Source of the DNA: an uncultured Roseateles sp.
GTDB taxonomy: Bacteria; Pseudomonadota; Gammaproteobacteria; Burkholderiales; Burkholderiaceae_C
NCBI RefSeq assembly: GCF_913777145.1
Contig: NZ_CAJYPS010000014.1
Location: 186,001-250,000 of the forward strand
DNA: 64,000 nt
Reading direction: 5' to 3'
A program made the translations under genes and the position numbers. A model generated the notes under the pieces. That model made no database searches, was not told the origin of the DNA, and saw nothing but the letters and a program-made list of their open reading frames with translations. Below are positions 25,673 to 35,906 of the stretch, piece after piece. Every line of letters starts with the position of its first letter. Within the stretch, counting starts at the first letter, position 1.

Positions 25673-27988
25673 ATGAGCCTGCTGGACAAGATCAGGGGAA
25701 AGTCCGAAGCCGACACCGCGGCGGCACACACCGACGCGGCGGATACCGATGTGGACACGCTGCGCAGCAGTTTCGACCCGACGCGGGCGGCCGAGCTGCC
25801 GACGCGGGCCGAGACCGAGTCCATCATCTCCCCGGCTCTGCCGACCGAGCCAGGCCCGTCCAGCGAGTTCGCACCCAGCACGGTGAGCTTCGGCCCGACC
25901 ACCCAGGCGGCTGAACCGACGCTGGCCACGCCCGCGCCCAGCGAGGCCGAGCGCGCCGCCCAGGGGCGCCAGCGTCAGCGCCTGCTGACCGCGCTGGTGG
26001 CGGTGGGCCTGGTGGGCACGGCGGCCAGCGTCAGCTGGGCCATCGTGAGCGGCAATCGCAGCGCGGCCCAGGTGCGCGCGGCCGGTCAGGCGCTGATGCA
26101 CTCGCAGCGCATGGCCAAGTCCGTGTCTGCCGCGCTGGTGGGCCAGCCCGCCGCGTTTGCGGAGCTGCGCGAGTCCGTGGGCACGCTGGGTCGCGTGGTC
26201 ACCAACCTGCGCACCGGTGAGGGGGAACTGGCGATCGCGCCGGCCGGCGTGCAGCCCACGCTGGAGCAGCTGGGGCCGCTGGTGGACCGTGCCGAGAAGA
26301 ACGGCAAGGTCGTGCAGTCGCAGGAGAAGATCCTGACCCAGGTGGGTCAGGCCTTGCGCGCGATCAATCACCAGTCCAGCGACCTGCTGGAGAGCGCCGA
26401 AGCCGTGTCTTCGCAGGCGCTGCAGATCGGCTCCTCGGCCGGCGAGGTGTCGGCCGTGGGCCAGCTGGTGATGCTGACCCAGCGCATCGGCAAGAGCGCC
26501 AATGAATTCCTCACGCAGGAGGGCGTCAGCCCCGAGGCGGTGTTCCTGCTGGGCAAGGACCTGAACTCCTTCAAGCTCATCACCGAGGCGCTGCTCAACG
26601 GCAGCCCCGAGCTGCGCCTGAACGCGGCTCGCGACCCGCAGCTGAAGGAGCGCCTGCAGGCCCTGCTGACCCAGTACGAGCAGACCCGCACCCAGGCTGC
26701 GGCCATTCTGAGCAATCTGCAGGGCCTGGTGGCCGCGCGCGAGGCGCAGACCGCCATCCTCAACGACTCCGAACCGCTGCGCAAAGGCCTGGAGCAGGTC
26801 GCGGCCGAGCTGGAGCAGACCGGCGGCGCCGGCTGGGGCCTGATCGTCGTGATGCTGGCTTCGCTGGCCGCGCTGGTCGGCGGCGTGGTGGGCTTTCTGC
26901 GCCTGTACCTGTCCGACCAGGCCCGCCGTGCCGAGCTGGCCGAGGCCCAGCGCCGCGAAGCCGAGGCGCAGGAGCGCGAGGCCAAGCGCGTCAACGACGC
27001 CAACCAGGCCGCGATTCTGCGGCTGATGAACGAGCTGGCCACGGTGGCCGAGGGCGACCTCACGCAACAGGCCACGGTGACGGAAGACATCACCGGCGCG
27101 ATCGCCGACTCGGTGAACTACACGGTGGAGGAGCTGCGCAGCCTGGTGTCCCAGGTGCAGAGCACCGCCGCGCGCGTGACCGACACCACCGGCGCGGTGG
27201 ACCAGACCTCCACCGACCTGCTGGCCGCGTCCAAGGAGCAGCTGCACGAGATCCAGGCCACCGGCCAGGCGGTGCTGGAGATGGCCGGCCGAATCAACGA
27301 GGTGTCTGCGCAGGCGCAGACCACCGCCGAGGTGGCGCGCCAGAGCCGTCAGGCGGCCGAGCAGGGTCTGTCCGCGATGCAGAACAACATCGCCGGCATG
27401 AACACCATCCGCGACTCCATCCAGGAGACCTCCAAGCGCATCAAACGCCTGGGCGAGTCGTCCCAGGAGATCGGCGAGATCACCGAGCTGATCTCCGACA
27501 TTACCGAGCAGACCAATGTGCTGGCGCTGAACGCGGCCATCCAGGCGGCATCGGCCGGCGAGGCCGGTCGCGGCTTCTCGGTGGTGGCAGAAGAGGTGCA
27601 GCGCCTGGCCGAACGTTCGGCCGACGCGACCCGCCGCATCGCGGCGCTGGTCAAGACCATTCAGACCGACACGCATGACGCGGTGGCCGCCATGGAGCGC
27701 TCCACGCGCGGCGTGGTCGAGGGCACGCAGCTGTCCGACGCGGCCGGCAAGGCGCTGGAAGACATTGACCAGGTGTCCCGCCAGCTGGACCAGCTGATCG
27801 TGCGCATCTCGGCCGAAGCCCGCCAGGAGGCCGAGCACGCCAACGAGGTGGCGGCCAACATCCAGCACATCTTCGCGGTCACCGAGCAGACCTCCGAGGG
27901 CACGCGCTCCACCGCTCAGATGGTGCATGAGCTGTCCCGTTCCGCCGAGGCGCTGCGCGCGTCGGTGGCCCGATTCAAGGTCTCGTGA
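25673..27988 (+). CDS. pilJ: Methyl-accepting chemotaxis receptor PilJ
   Basis: A 771-residue transmembrane receptor of the Pil-Chp system. A ~100-residue cytoplasmic N-terminus rich in Thr/Glu comes first, then TM1 (~102-122), a large periplasmic region with two PilJ-type helical modules, TM2 around 385-408 (LIVVMLASLAALVGGVVGFL), a HAMP region and the signalling hairpin (EQTNVLALNAAIQAASAGEA, partial). The stop overlaps the GTG of chpA. It has a longer N-terminal tail than Pseudomonas PilJ. Confidence 0.94.
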   Translation: MSLLDKIRGKSEADTAAAHTDAADTDVDTLRSSFDPTRAAELPTRAETESIISPALPTEPGPSSEFAPSTVSFGPTTQAAEPTLATPAPSEAERAAQGRQRQRLLTALVAVGLVGTAASVSWAIVSGNRSAAQVRAAGQALMHSQRMAKSVSAALVGQPAAFAELRESVGTLGRVVTNLRTGEGELAIAPAGVQPTLEQLGPLVDRAEKNGKVVQSQEKILTQVGQALRAINHQSSDLLESAEAVSSQALQIGSSAGEVSAVGQLVMLTQRIGKSANEFLTQEGVSPEAVFLLGKDLNSFKLITEALLNGSPELRLNAARDPQLKERLQALLTQYEQTRTQAAAILSNLQGLVAAREAQTAILNDSEPLRKGLEQVAAELEQTGGAGWGLIVVMLASLAALVGGVVGFLRLYLSDQARRAELAEAQRREAEAQEREAKRVNDANQAAILRLMNELATVAEGDLTQQATVTEDITGAIADSVNYTVEELRSLVSQVQSTAARVTDTTGAVDQTSTDLLAASKEQLHEIQATGQAVLEMAGRINEVSAQAQTTAEVARQSRQAAEQGLSAMQNNIAGMNTIRDSIQETSKRIKRLGESSQEIGEITELISDITEQTNVLALNAAIQAASAGEAGRGFSVVAEEVQRLAERSADATRRIAALVKTIQTDTHDAVAAMERSTRGVVEGTQLSDAAGKALEDIDQVSRQLDQLIVRISAEARQEAEHANEVAANIQHIFAVTEQTSEGTRSTAQMVHELSRSAEALRASVARFKVS

Positions 27989-30900
27989 CCGCGCACCAGC
28001 GAGAACCCGGCATGGACAGCGCCCTGCGAGATCCCGACACCCCGGCCGACCTGAGCCCGCTGGCCTGGGTGCAGGAGGAATTGCGCCGCTCGATAGAGTC
28101 GGTGCACAAGACCCTGCGCCGCCATGTGCGCGACAGCGGCGACAACCGCCTGGCCGCGTTCGGCAGCGACACCCCGCCCAGCGCCGCGCTGCAGCAGGCC
28201 GCCGCCCAGCTGCACCAGGTGGGCGGCGTGCTGTCCCTGGTCGGCCTGCCGGCCGGTGCCACGGTGCTGCGTGCGGCCGAGACCGCGGTGCAGCGCCTGG
28301 CCGAGCATCCGCTGGAGGTCGAGGCCGCCACGGTCGACACCATAGAGCGCGCCGACTTCGCGCTGCTGGCCTACGTGGCCCGGCTGCTGGCCGGCAACAA
28401 GACCTCGCCGCTGTCGCTCTACCCGGGCTACCAGGCGCTGCAGCAGCTCAACGGGGCGGAGCGCATCCACCCGGCCGACCTGTGGGCATTCGAATGGAGC
28501 TGGCGCATCATCGCGCTGGAGGAAGGCATCGCGCCGCGTTCGCCCGAGGCCATGCGCGCGCCCTTCGAGGCCGCGCTGCTGCGGCAGATGCGCGAGCCCG
28601 GTCCGCAGCATGCAGCCCAGCTCAGCAATCTGTGCGAAGGCCTGGCTGCGGCGCTGCCGCCGGGTCAGGGCCGCACGCTGTGGCAGCTCGCCGCCGGTGT
28701 GTTCGAGGGCCAGGCGCTCAAGCTGCTGGGCAGCGACGCCTACCTCAAGCGCCTGGGATCGCGCCTGCTGAGCGAGCTGCGCCAGCTGGGCCGTACCGGT
28801 GACGAGGCCCAGCGCGAACGTCTCGCGCAGGACCTGCTGTTCTTCTGCGCCCAGTGCCGCATCAGCCAGGGCGTGGGCCCGCGGCTGCTGGCGGTGCACG
28901 AGGCCTACCGCCTGACCGAAGACCAGGCCGGCGACTACCAGGACGACAGCCTGGGCCGCATCGACCCCGCCTGGGTCGCCCAGGCGCGCCGCCGCGTGCT
29001 GGCAGCCAAGGAGGGCTGGTCCAGCGCCGCCGAGGGCGACCAGCATCGCGCCGCCGGGCTGGACGAGCAGTTCGCCGCGCTGTCCGAATCGCTGGGCCGC
29101 CTGTTCCCCAGCGGCGAGGTGCTGGCGCAGACGCTGCAGCGCGCGGTGGTCGCGACGCTGCGCTCCGGCGAGGCGCCACCGCCCGCGCTGGCCATGGAGG
29201 TCGCGACCAGCCTGCTGTACGTGGAGGCTGCGCTGGAAGACGCTGCCTTCGACCAGCCCGAGCAGGCCGAGCGCGTGCGACGCCTGGCCAGCCGCGTGCA
29301 GGCCGTGTCCCAGGGCCAGCCGGCAGAGCCGCTGGAAGACTGGATGGAGGAGCTCTACCGGCGCGTGTCCGACCGGCAGACGCTGGGCAGCGTGGTGCAC
29401 GAGCTGCGCGCCAGCCTGGCCGAGATCGAGCGCCAGGCGGACGAATACTTCCGCGACCCGGTGCAGCGCGAGCTGCTGATCCCGGTGCCGGCCCAGCTGT
29501 CGGCCATGCGTGGCGTGTTCAGCGTGCTGGGCCTGGACCAGGCGGCGCATGCCTGCCTGCGCATGCGCGACGACGTGGATGGCCTGGCCAACACCGAGAT
29601 CGACTTCGAGCGCGCCGGCGCGCTGGGCGTGTTCGAGCGCCTGGCCAACAACCTGGGCGCCCTGGGTTTCATGATCGACATGCTCAGCGTGCAGCCCCAG
29701 CTCGCCAAGCGCATGTTCCATTTCGACGAGGCCAGTGGCCGCCTGGACCCGGTGATGGGCCGGCGCGAGGGTGCGGTGGAGCTGCCGGACTTCGAGGCCA
29801 GCGGCTTCCACCTGGATCCGGCCGAGCCCGCCGCCGACGCGGTGGCCGAGTTTGCAGCCGACGCACCGGCCGCCACGCTGCCGCTGCCCTCGCTGGCCGA
29901 TTTCGAGCTGCCGGACCTGAACCTGCCCGACCTGGCCGCCGCACCTGCCCCCGAGCCGGCCCCGGCGCCCGGTCCGGCGCCCGCGGTGGTACACGAGTCC
30001 GCCGCGCCCAGCGTGGCCGACGACCCGGAGATGCGCGAGATCTTCCTGGAGGAAGCCCAGGAGGTGCTGGCCAATGCGCAGGCCGCGCTGCAGGCGCTGC
30101 AAGCCCAGCCGGCCGAGCAGTCCCAGCTGACCGTAGTGCGCCGTGCCTTCCACACGCTCAAGGGCAGCGCCCGCATGGTGGGTCTGAACGAGTTCGGCGA
30201 GGGCGCCTGGGCCTGCGAACAGCTCTACAACGCCCGCCTGGCCGACGCCCAGCCGCGCGCCGATGCGGCGCTGCTGGCCTTCACCGGCGCGGCTCTGGAC
30301 TATTTCACGCAATGGCGCGAGCAGATTGCCGGTCTGGCCGCGGGCCAGCACCAGGCCGAACCGCTGCGCCGCAGTGCGGACGCGCTGCGCCTGCACGGCG
30401 AGCTGCTGCCGCTGCAGCCGGAAGCCGCGGCGTCGACGGCGCCCGAACCGGTGCTGGACCTGGTGGCCGAGGCCGCGCCGTTGCCCGAGCCCGAGGCGCC
30501 TGCACCCGTCGTCGCCGAGCTGCCGCTGGCGCCCGATTTCAGTCTGGACCTGCCGGCCGTGGAGTCGGTCGAGGCGGCGCCGCTGGCCCCGCCTGTTGTC
30601 GCCCCCGTCGTCGAGCCGGAACCGCTGGCCGAGCTGTCGCTGACGCTGGCCGAGGAGCCCGCCGAAGCGCCGCTGGTCACCGAACTGCCCGACCTCGCGC
30701 TGACCGAGCTGACCACGCAGGCCGCCGGCCTGGAGCTGTTGCCCGAGCTGGAGCCCCTGGCCGCGGAAGCGCCACTCGCGCTGCCCGAGGTCGCGGATCT
30801 GCCGGTTGCCGAGACGCTGGAGTTCAGCCTGGACCAAGCCTTGCCACCGGCCGAGCCGGTTGCAGATCGGGAGGCCGAGCCGGTGGTCGAGCCCGAGCCG

Positions 30901-33885
30901 CCTGCCAGCGCGCCGGCCGTGCCCCACCTGACGCTGGTGGAGACGCCGCCGCTGGTCGACGAGCCGGTGACGGACCCGGACGAGGGCTTCAAGCTCATCG
31001 GGCCGCTGCGCATCAGCATCACGCTGTTCAACATCTTCCTGAACGAGGCCGACGAGCTGTCGCGCCGGCTCTGCGTGGGCCTGGCGGAATGGGCGACCGA
31101 ACTCAGTGTGCCGCTGCCCGCGGCCTGCGAGGCCCAGGCTCATGCGCTGGCCGGCAATGCGGCCACCGTGGGCTACGAGGACCTGTCCACGCTGGCGCGC
31201 GCGCTGGAACACGCGCTGGGTCGTGCCCAGCGGGCGACGGTGTTCGAGCCGGCCGAGGCCGAGCTTTTTGTCGCCGCGGCCGAGGATGTGCGCCGCCTGC
31301 TGCACCAGTTCGCGGCCGGCTTCCTCAAGTCTTTCGATGCCGAGCAGGTCGCGCTTCTGGAGGCCTACGAGCCGCGCGACGCCGAGCTGCTGCCGGCGGC
31401 CGACACGGTGGAGGTGGGCGCCGACGAAACCCTCCTGGCCACGCTGTTGGCGCCGCTGCCTGAAGCCCAGCCCGCCGAGACGGTCGAGGCCTCTCAGCCG
31501 CTGCCCGAGGTGGAGCCCGAGTTCGACGCGGAAGACCACATCGACCCCGAGCTGTTCACCATCTTCGAGGACGAGGGCCGCGAGCTGCTGGCGCAGTTGC
31601 ATGCGTCGCTGCGCGACTGGCTGGCCCAGCCCAAGGAGCTGGCCCGCTCGGACGCCAGCATGCGCGCGCTGCACACCTTCAAGGGCGGTGCTCGCCTGGC
31701 CGGTGCGATGCGCCTGGGCCAGCAGGCCCATGCGCTGGAGTCGCAGATCGAGGTGCTGCTGCATGGCGTTGCCGACGCCTACCAGCTGCACCTGCTGCAG
31801 TCCGCCGCGGACGCGCTGGAGCAGTCGCTGGACCAGCTGGTCGCCAGCCAGCGGCCCGCGCCGGAGCTGGTGGCCGAGCCCTTGCCGGAACCCCAGCCTG
31901 AGCCTGTGGTCGAGCCGCCGCTTGCGGTTGTCGATGAAGTGCAGGCCGTGGCAGAGCCGGTTGCGGCCGAGCCGGTCTCGACCGGCGTGGCGGTGGACTG
32001 GGGCCGCTTTGCCGGCGAGCCGGAGACCGCAGCCGGGTCCGACAGCCTGGCCATAGGTCAGGCGCTGGTGCGCGTGCGCGGCAGCCTGCTGGAGCGCATG
32101 GCCACGCAGGCCGGCGAGGTCAGCATCCGCCGCTCGCGCCTGGAGTCCGAGCTGGCCCATATGAAGGGCGCGCTGCTGGACCTGGACGACAACCTGGAGC
32201 GTCTGCGCGCCCAGTTGCGCGAGCTGGAGCGCCAGGCCGAGGCCCAGATGCACAGCCAGCAGGAGCTGGCTCAGCAGGGTGCGCGCGAGTTCGACCCGCT
32301 GGAGTTCGACCGCTACACCCGCTTCCAGGAGCTGACCCGCATGCTGACCGAGTCGGTCGGCGACGTGGCCACGCTGCAGCGCGCGCTGAGCCGCAATGTG
32401 CAGGCCGGCGAAGACGAGCTGGCCGCGCAGTCGCGCCTGACGCGCGAGCTGCAGGACGAGCTGCTGCGCACCCGCCTGGTGGAGTTCGACAGCATCGCCG
32501 AGCGCATGCACCGTGTGGTGCGCCAGGCGGCGCGCGACACCGGCAAGCAGGTGCGCCTGGAGATCAATGGCGGCCAGACCGAGCTGGACCGCTCGGTTCT
32601 GGAGCGCATGGCCGGGGCCTTCGAGCACCTGCTGCGCAACAGCGTGAGCCATGGCATCGAGACGCCCGAGCAGCGCGCCGCGGCCGGCAAGCCTCGCGAG
32701 GGCGTGCTGCGTATCGACGTGGGCCAGCAGGGCAACGAGGTGCTGCTGGGCTTTGCGGACGATGGCGCTGGCCTCAATCTGGCCCGCATCCGCGAGCGTG
32801 CGCTGGCACTGGGCCTGCTGAACGAGGGCGATGCGACCGATGACGCGCAGCTGCGCCGCCTGATCTTCGCGCCCGGCTTCTCGACGGCCGACCAGGTCAC
32901 CGAGCTGGCCGGCCGCGGCGTGGGCATGGACGTGGTGCGCTCCGAGGTCGGCACGCTGGGCGGCAGCATAGACACCAGCTCGGTGGCCGGTGCCGGCACC
33001 AGCTTCCTGCTGCGCCTGCCGCTGACCACCGCGCTGACCCAGATCGTGCTGCTGCGCGCCGGCGAGCAGCGCGTGGCGGTGCCCGCGGCGCTGATGGAAT
33101 CGGTGCAGCGCCTGCCCACCGAGGTGGTGGAGGCGGCCTATGCCAGCGGCCAGCTCGGCTATGGCGGCGAGCAGCTACCCTTCCACTGGCTGGGCGGCCT
33201 GCTGGGGCAGTCCGGCCACGGCCTGCTGCTGGGCCAGCATGTGCCGGTGCTGATCGTGCGCACGCCGCAAGCCAGCCTGGCCCTGCATGTGGACGAGGTG
33301 GTGGGCAACCAGGAAGTGGTGGTCAAGAACCTCGGGGCCCAGCTCAACAAGGTGCCGGGTCTGGCGGGCATCAGCCTGCTGGCCTCGGGCGAGGTGGCGC
33401 TGATCTACAACGTGGTGGCGCTGGCCGACTGGTACGGCCCCGCGGCGCGTCAGCGCCTCGCGGTCGCCCCCGCGGGCGCGAGCCCGCTGCCGGACGAGCA
33501 GGCGCTGGCGCCGCTGGTGCTGGTGGTGGACGACTCGCTGACCGTGCGTCGCGTGACCCAGCGCCTGCTGGAGCGCGTGGGTCTGCGCGTGCTGCTGGCC
33601 AAGGACGGCCTGGATGCGATGGAGAAGCTGGCCGGCGACGAATTGCCGGCGGTCGTGCTGTCCGACATCGAGATGCCGCGCATGGACGGCTTCGACCTGG
33701 TTCGCAATATGCGCGCGGATGCGCGCCTGGCCGGGCTGCCGGTCATCATGATCACCTCGCGCATTGCGCAGAAGCACCGCGACTATGCGGAGCAGCTGGG
33801 CGTGCAGCATTACCTGGGCAAGCCGTATGACGAGGAGCAGTTGCTGGATCTGGTGCGCAAGTTCACGACCACTGCGCTAGCCTGA
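27985..33885 (+). CDS. chpA: Hybrid histidine kinase ChpA/PilL of the Pil-Chp system
   Basis: A 1966-residue CheA-like kinase. Five phosphotransfer-like sites are visible: H77 (QLHQVGGVLSLVGL), S506 (QLSAMRGVFSVLGL, serine in place of histidine), H723 (FHTLKGSARMVGL), H1053 (AHALAGNAATVGY) and H1230 (LHTFKGGARLAGA). They are separated by long acidic, Pro/Ala-rich linkers. The kinase ATPase (N1552, SVSHGIETP), a CheW domain (~1680-1830) and a receiver with D1894 (VLSDIEMPRMDG) follow. The GTG start overlaps pilJ (GTGA); ATG at 28012 is an alternative. Confidence 0.93.
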   Translation: MTAHQREPGMDSALRDPDTPADLSPLAWVQEELRRSIESVHKTLRRHVRDSGDNRLAAFGSDTPPSAALQQAAAQLHQVGGVLSLVGLPAGATVLRAAETAVQRLAEHPLEVEAATVDTIERADFALLAYVARLLAGNKTSPLSLYPGYQALQQLNGAERIHPADLWAFEWSWRIIALEEGIAPRSPEAMRAPFEAALLRQMREPGPQHAAQLSNLCEGLAAALPPGQGRTLWQLAAGVFEGQALKLLGSDAYLKRLGSRLLSELRQLGRTGDEAQRERLAQDLLFFCAQCRISQGVGPRLLAVHEAYRLTEDQAGDYQDDSLGRIDPAWVAQARRRVLAAKEGWSSAAEGDQHRAAGLDEQFAALSESLGRLFPSGEVLAQTLQRAVVATLRSGEAPPPALAMEVATSLLYVEAALEDAAFDQPEQAERVRRLASRVQAVSQGQPAEPLEDWMEELYRRVSDRQTLGSVVHELRASLAEIERQADEYFRDPVQRELLIPVPAQLSAMRGVFSVLGLDQAAHACLRMRDDVDGLANTEIDFERAGALGVFERLANNLGALGFMIDMLSVQPQLAKRMFHFDEASGRLDPVMGRREGAVELPDFEASGFHLDPAEPAADAVAEFAADAPAATLPLPSLADFELPDLNLPDLAAAPAPEPAPAPGPAPAVVHESAAPSVADDPEMREIFLEEAQEVLANAQAALQALQAQPAEQSQLTVVRRAFHTLKGSARMVGLNEFGEGAWACEQLYNARLADAQPRADAALLAFTGAALDYFTQWREQIAGLAAGQHQAEPLRRSADALRLHGELLPLQPEAAASTAPEPVLDLVAEAAPLPEPEAPAPVVAELPLAPDFSLDLPAVESVEAAPLAPPVVAPVVEPEPLAELSLTLAEEPAEAPLVTELPDLALTELTTQAAGLELLPELEPLAAEAPLALPEVADLPVAETLEFSLDQALPPAEPVADREAEPVVEPEPPASAPAVPHLTLVETPPLVDEPVTDPDEGFKLIGPLRISITLFNIFLNEADELSRRLCVGLAEWATELSVPLPAACEAQAHALAGNAATVGYEDLSTLARALEHALGRAQRATVFEPAEAELFVAAAEDVRRLLHQFAAGFLKSFDAEQVALLEAYEPRDAELLPAADTVEVGADETLLATLLAPLPEAQPAETVEASQPLPEVEPEFDAEDHIDPELFTIFEDEGRELLAQLHASLRDWLAQPKELARSDASMRALHTFKGGARLAGAMRLGQQAHALESQIEVLLHGVADAYQLHLLQSAADALEQSLDQLVASQRPAPELVAEPLPEPQPEPVVEPPLAVVDEVQAVAEPVAAEPVSTGVAVDWGRFAGEPETAAGSDSLAIGQALVRVRGSLLERMATQAGEVSIRRSRLESELAHMKGALLDLDDNLERLRAQLRELERQAEAQMHSQQELAQQGAREFDPLEFDRYTRFQELTRMLTESVGDVATLQRALSRNVQAGEDELAAQSRLTRELQDELLRTRLVEFDSIAERMHRVVRQAARDTGKQVRLEINGGQTELDRSVLERMAGAFEHLLRNSVSHGIETPEQRAAAGKPREGVLRIDVGQQGNEVLLGFADDGAGLNLARIRERALALGLLNEGDATDDAQLRRLIFAPGFSTADQVTELAGRGVGMDVVRSEVGTLGGSIDTSSVAGAGTSFLLRLPLTTALTQIVLLRAGEQRVAVPAALMESVQRLPTEVVEAAYASGQLGYGGEQLPFHWLGGLLGQSGHGLLLGQHVPVLIVRTPQASLALHVDEVVGNQEVVVKNLGAQLNKVPGLAGISLLASGEVALIYNVVALADWYGPAARQRLAVAPAGASPLPDEQALAPLVLVVDDSLTVRRVTQRLLERVGLRVLLAKDGLDAMEKLAGDELPAVVLSDIEMPRMDGFDLVRNMRADARLAGLPVIMITSRIAQKHRDYAEQLGVQHYLGKPYDEEQLLDLVRKFTTTALA

Positions 33886-33889
33886 CGCC

Positions 33890-34927
33890 ATGTCCGAGGT
33901 TGTCGATCAACTGGCCGAGCTGACCGGGTTTCGGGACCGTGACGTCATGGACGTCACGCTGGTGATGGCGCTGCGCGATCTGCTGGAGCCCGAGTCCGTG
34001 GCCATCTACCGCGCGGTTGGTGAGCCGGGCGCGGAGCGCTGGCTGACGCGTGCCCATCTGCGTGCCGGCGACGCGGTGGCCGCGGCCGACCCGCTGTGGG
34101 CCACGCCCGAATCGCTGCCGCCGCTGGGGGCGCATCCGCTGCGCCTGGAGGCCATGCGCAAGCGCGCGGTCACCCAGTTGCCGCACGAGGGCGGCTGGCT
34201 CTACCTGTTCCCGCTGGCTACCGAGCGCGACGCGGTCAGCGTGATCGAGATCCAGTCGCTGAGGCCGCTGGGCGCGGCCTCGCAGCGCACGGTCAGCAGC
34301 GTGCTGCGCATCTATCACAACTTCCAGGGCCTGCTGGACTATTCCGAGCGCGACACGCTGACCGGCCTGCTCAACCGCAAGACCTTCGACGAGAGCTTCC
34401 TGAAGCTGGTGTCCGAGCTGCCGCCGCCCGCCGGTCGGGAACTGCTGAGCGGCGACCGGCGCCACGAGGGCGTGCAGACGCACTATGTGCTGGGCGTTAT
34501 TGACATCGATCACTTCAAGTCGGTCAATGACCGCTTCGGCCACCTGATTGGCGACGAGGTGCTGCTGCTGCTGTCGCGGCTGATGCGCGGCTCCTTCCGC
34601 TTCCACGATCTGCTCTACCGCTTTGGCGGCGAGGAGTTCGTGGTGCTGATGCGCTGCGACGACGACACCCATGCGGGCGAGGCCTTCGAGCGGCTGCGCG
34701 TGAACACCGAGCGCTACCTGTTCCCCCAGGTGGGACGCATCACGGTCAGCATAGGCTTCACCGACATGCGCGCCGGCGACACGCCGGCCGCTGCTTTCGA
34801 GCGGGCGGACAAGGCGGTCTATCACGCCAAGTCCAGCGGCCGCAACCAGGTGCACAACTACGCGGCCCTGCTGGCCCGCGGGCTGATCCGCGAGGCCACG
34901 CAGCTCAGCGATGTCGAGCTGTTCTGA
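33890..34927 (+). CDS. Diguanylate cyclase (GGDEF protein)
   Basis: A 345-residue predicted cyclic-di-GMP synthase. The N-terminal ~150 residues look GAF-like (MALRDLLEPESVAIYRAVG...). A GGDEF domain follows, with DTLTGLLNRKTFDE, the active loop GGEEF at 246-250 and an RxxD inhibitory site (RFHD, 237-240) exactly five residues upstream. Both the active and feedback sites look intact. It starts five bases after chpA, so it is very likely cotranscribed with the Pil-Chp genes, linking pilus control to cyclic-di-GMP. No membrane segment is seen. Confidence 0.92.
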   Translation: MSEVVDQLAELTGFRDRDVMDVTLVMALRDLLEPESVAIYRAVGEPGAERWLTRAHLRAGDAVAAADPLWATPESLPPLGAHPLRLEAMRKRAVTQLPHEGGWLYLFPLATERDAVSVIEIQSLRPLGAASQRTVSSVLRIYHNFQGLLDYSERDTLTGLLNRKTFDESFLKLVSELPPPAGRELLSGDRRHEGVQTHYVLGVIDIDHFKSVNDRFGHLIGDEVLLLLSRLMRGSFRFHDLLYRFGGEEFVVLMRCDDDTHAGEAFERLRVNTERYLFPQVGRITVSIGFTDMRAGDTPAAAFERADKAVYHAKSSGRNQVHNYAALLARGLIREATQLSDVELF

Positions 34928-35906
34928 TCCTGTGCGGCGCCGGCTGACGCTGGCGTTAGCGGCAGGCCTGGCGCTGGGGCCCGCGGCGGCGCGAGCACGC
35001 GACATCGAGCCGTCGCTGCCGCCGCCGGTGGACGAGCGCCTGTTCCAGGTCCGGGAGTTCGACTGGCAGGATGCGAGCCGTGCCCGCGCGGTGCCGGTGC
35101 GCCTGTACCTGCCCGTCGAGGCCTCGGCGCCCGCACCGCTGCTGCTGTTCTCGCATGGCATGGGTGGTTCGCGGCGCGGCTACCGCTATCTGGGCAGCTG
35201 GCTGGCGACGCGCGGCGTCGCGGCCCTGCATGTGCAGCACGTGGGCTCGGACCGCGAGCTGTGGTTTGGCAGCCCCTGGCGGCTGGTGGAGCGCCTGCAG
35301 GGCGCGGCCCGCGAGGACGAGGCGAGGGCGCGCGTGCTGGACATGCGCTTTGCGCTGGACCAGCTGCTGGCTGGCGATCTGGCCGCGCGCGTGGATCCGA
35401 CGCGCATCGTCGCCTGCGGGCACTCCTACGGCGCCAACACCGCGCTTCTGCTGGCCGGCGCGCGCGTGCTGCGCGAGGGGCAGCCGCTGGCACTGCAGGA
35501 CCCGCGGCTGCGCGCCGCGATCGCGATCTCGGCACCGCCCTTCTACGGCGAGCCCGACCCGGGTGCGGTGCTGGCCGGCGTGCAGCTGCCCACGCTGCAC
35601 ATCACCGCGACCGGCGACGTGATTCCCATTCCCGGCTACCAGTCGCCCGCCAGCGACCGCGTGGCGGTGTTCCGTGGGGTGGCCGGGCCGGCCTGGCTGG
35701 CGATGTTCGAGGGTGGTTCGCACAGCATCTTCACCGACCGCAGCGGCACCGGTGGCCTGGCCCTGAACCCGCAGGTCAAGGCCGCGACCCGCGAGCTGGT
35801 GCGGGCCTTCCTGGCCCAGGTGCTGGACGGGCATCAGGAGGAGCTGGCGCAGTGGCCGGTTCAGTGGGCTCCGCTGCTGGCCCAGTGGCAGCAGCGCGGG
35901 GCCTGA
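34911..35906 (+). CDS. Exported alpha/beta hydrolase
   Basis: A 331-residue predicted serine hydrolase (dienelactone hydrolase/platelet-activating-factor acetylhydrolase-like). It begins with a signal-like segment RRRLTLALAAGLALGPAAARA that has twin-arginine character, then LLLFSHGMGGSRRG (oxyanion region), the nucleophile elbow ACGHSYGAN, and a late histidine in GGSHSIF. Substrate unknown. It overlaps the GGDEF gene by 17 bases at the ATG; GTG at 34932 is an alternative start. Confidence 0.88.
   Translation: MSSCSDPVRRRLTLALAAGLALGPAAARARDIEPSLPPPVDERLFQVREFDWQDASRARAVPVRLYLPVEASAPAPLLLFSHGMGGSRRGYRYLGSWLATRGVAALHVQHVGSDRELWFGSPWRLVERLQGAAREDEARARVLDMRFALDQLLAGDLAARVDPTRIVACGHSYGANTALLLAGARVLREGQPLALQDPRLRAAIAISAPPFYGEPDPGAVLAGVQLPTLHITATGDVIPIPGYQSPASDRVAVFRGVAGPAWLAMFEGGSHSIFTDRSGTGGLALNPQVKAATRELVRAFLAQVLDGHQEELAQWPVQWAPLLAQWQQRGA

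Noticed and set aside
25658..27928. Long minus-strand open frame opposite pilJ
   Set aside because: Shadow of pilJ, with no recognisable domain.
27916..32652. A 1578-codon minus-strand open frame opposite chpA
   Set aside because: Same GC-bias artefact; low-complexity composition and no start or ribosome site; chpA on the plus strand has clear domains.
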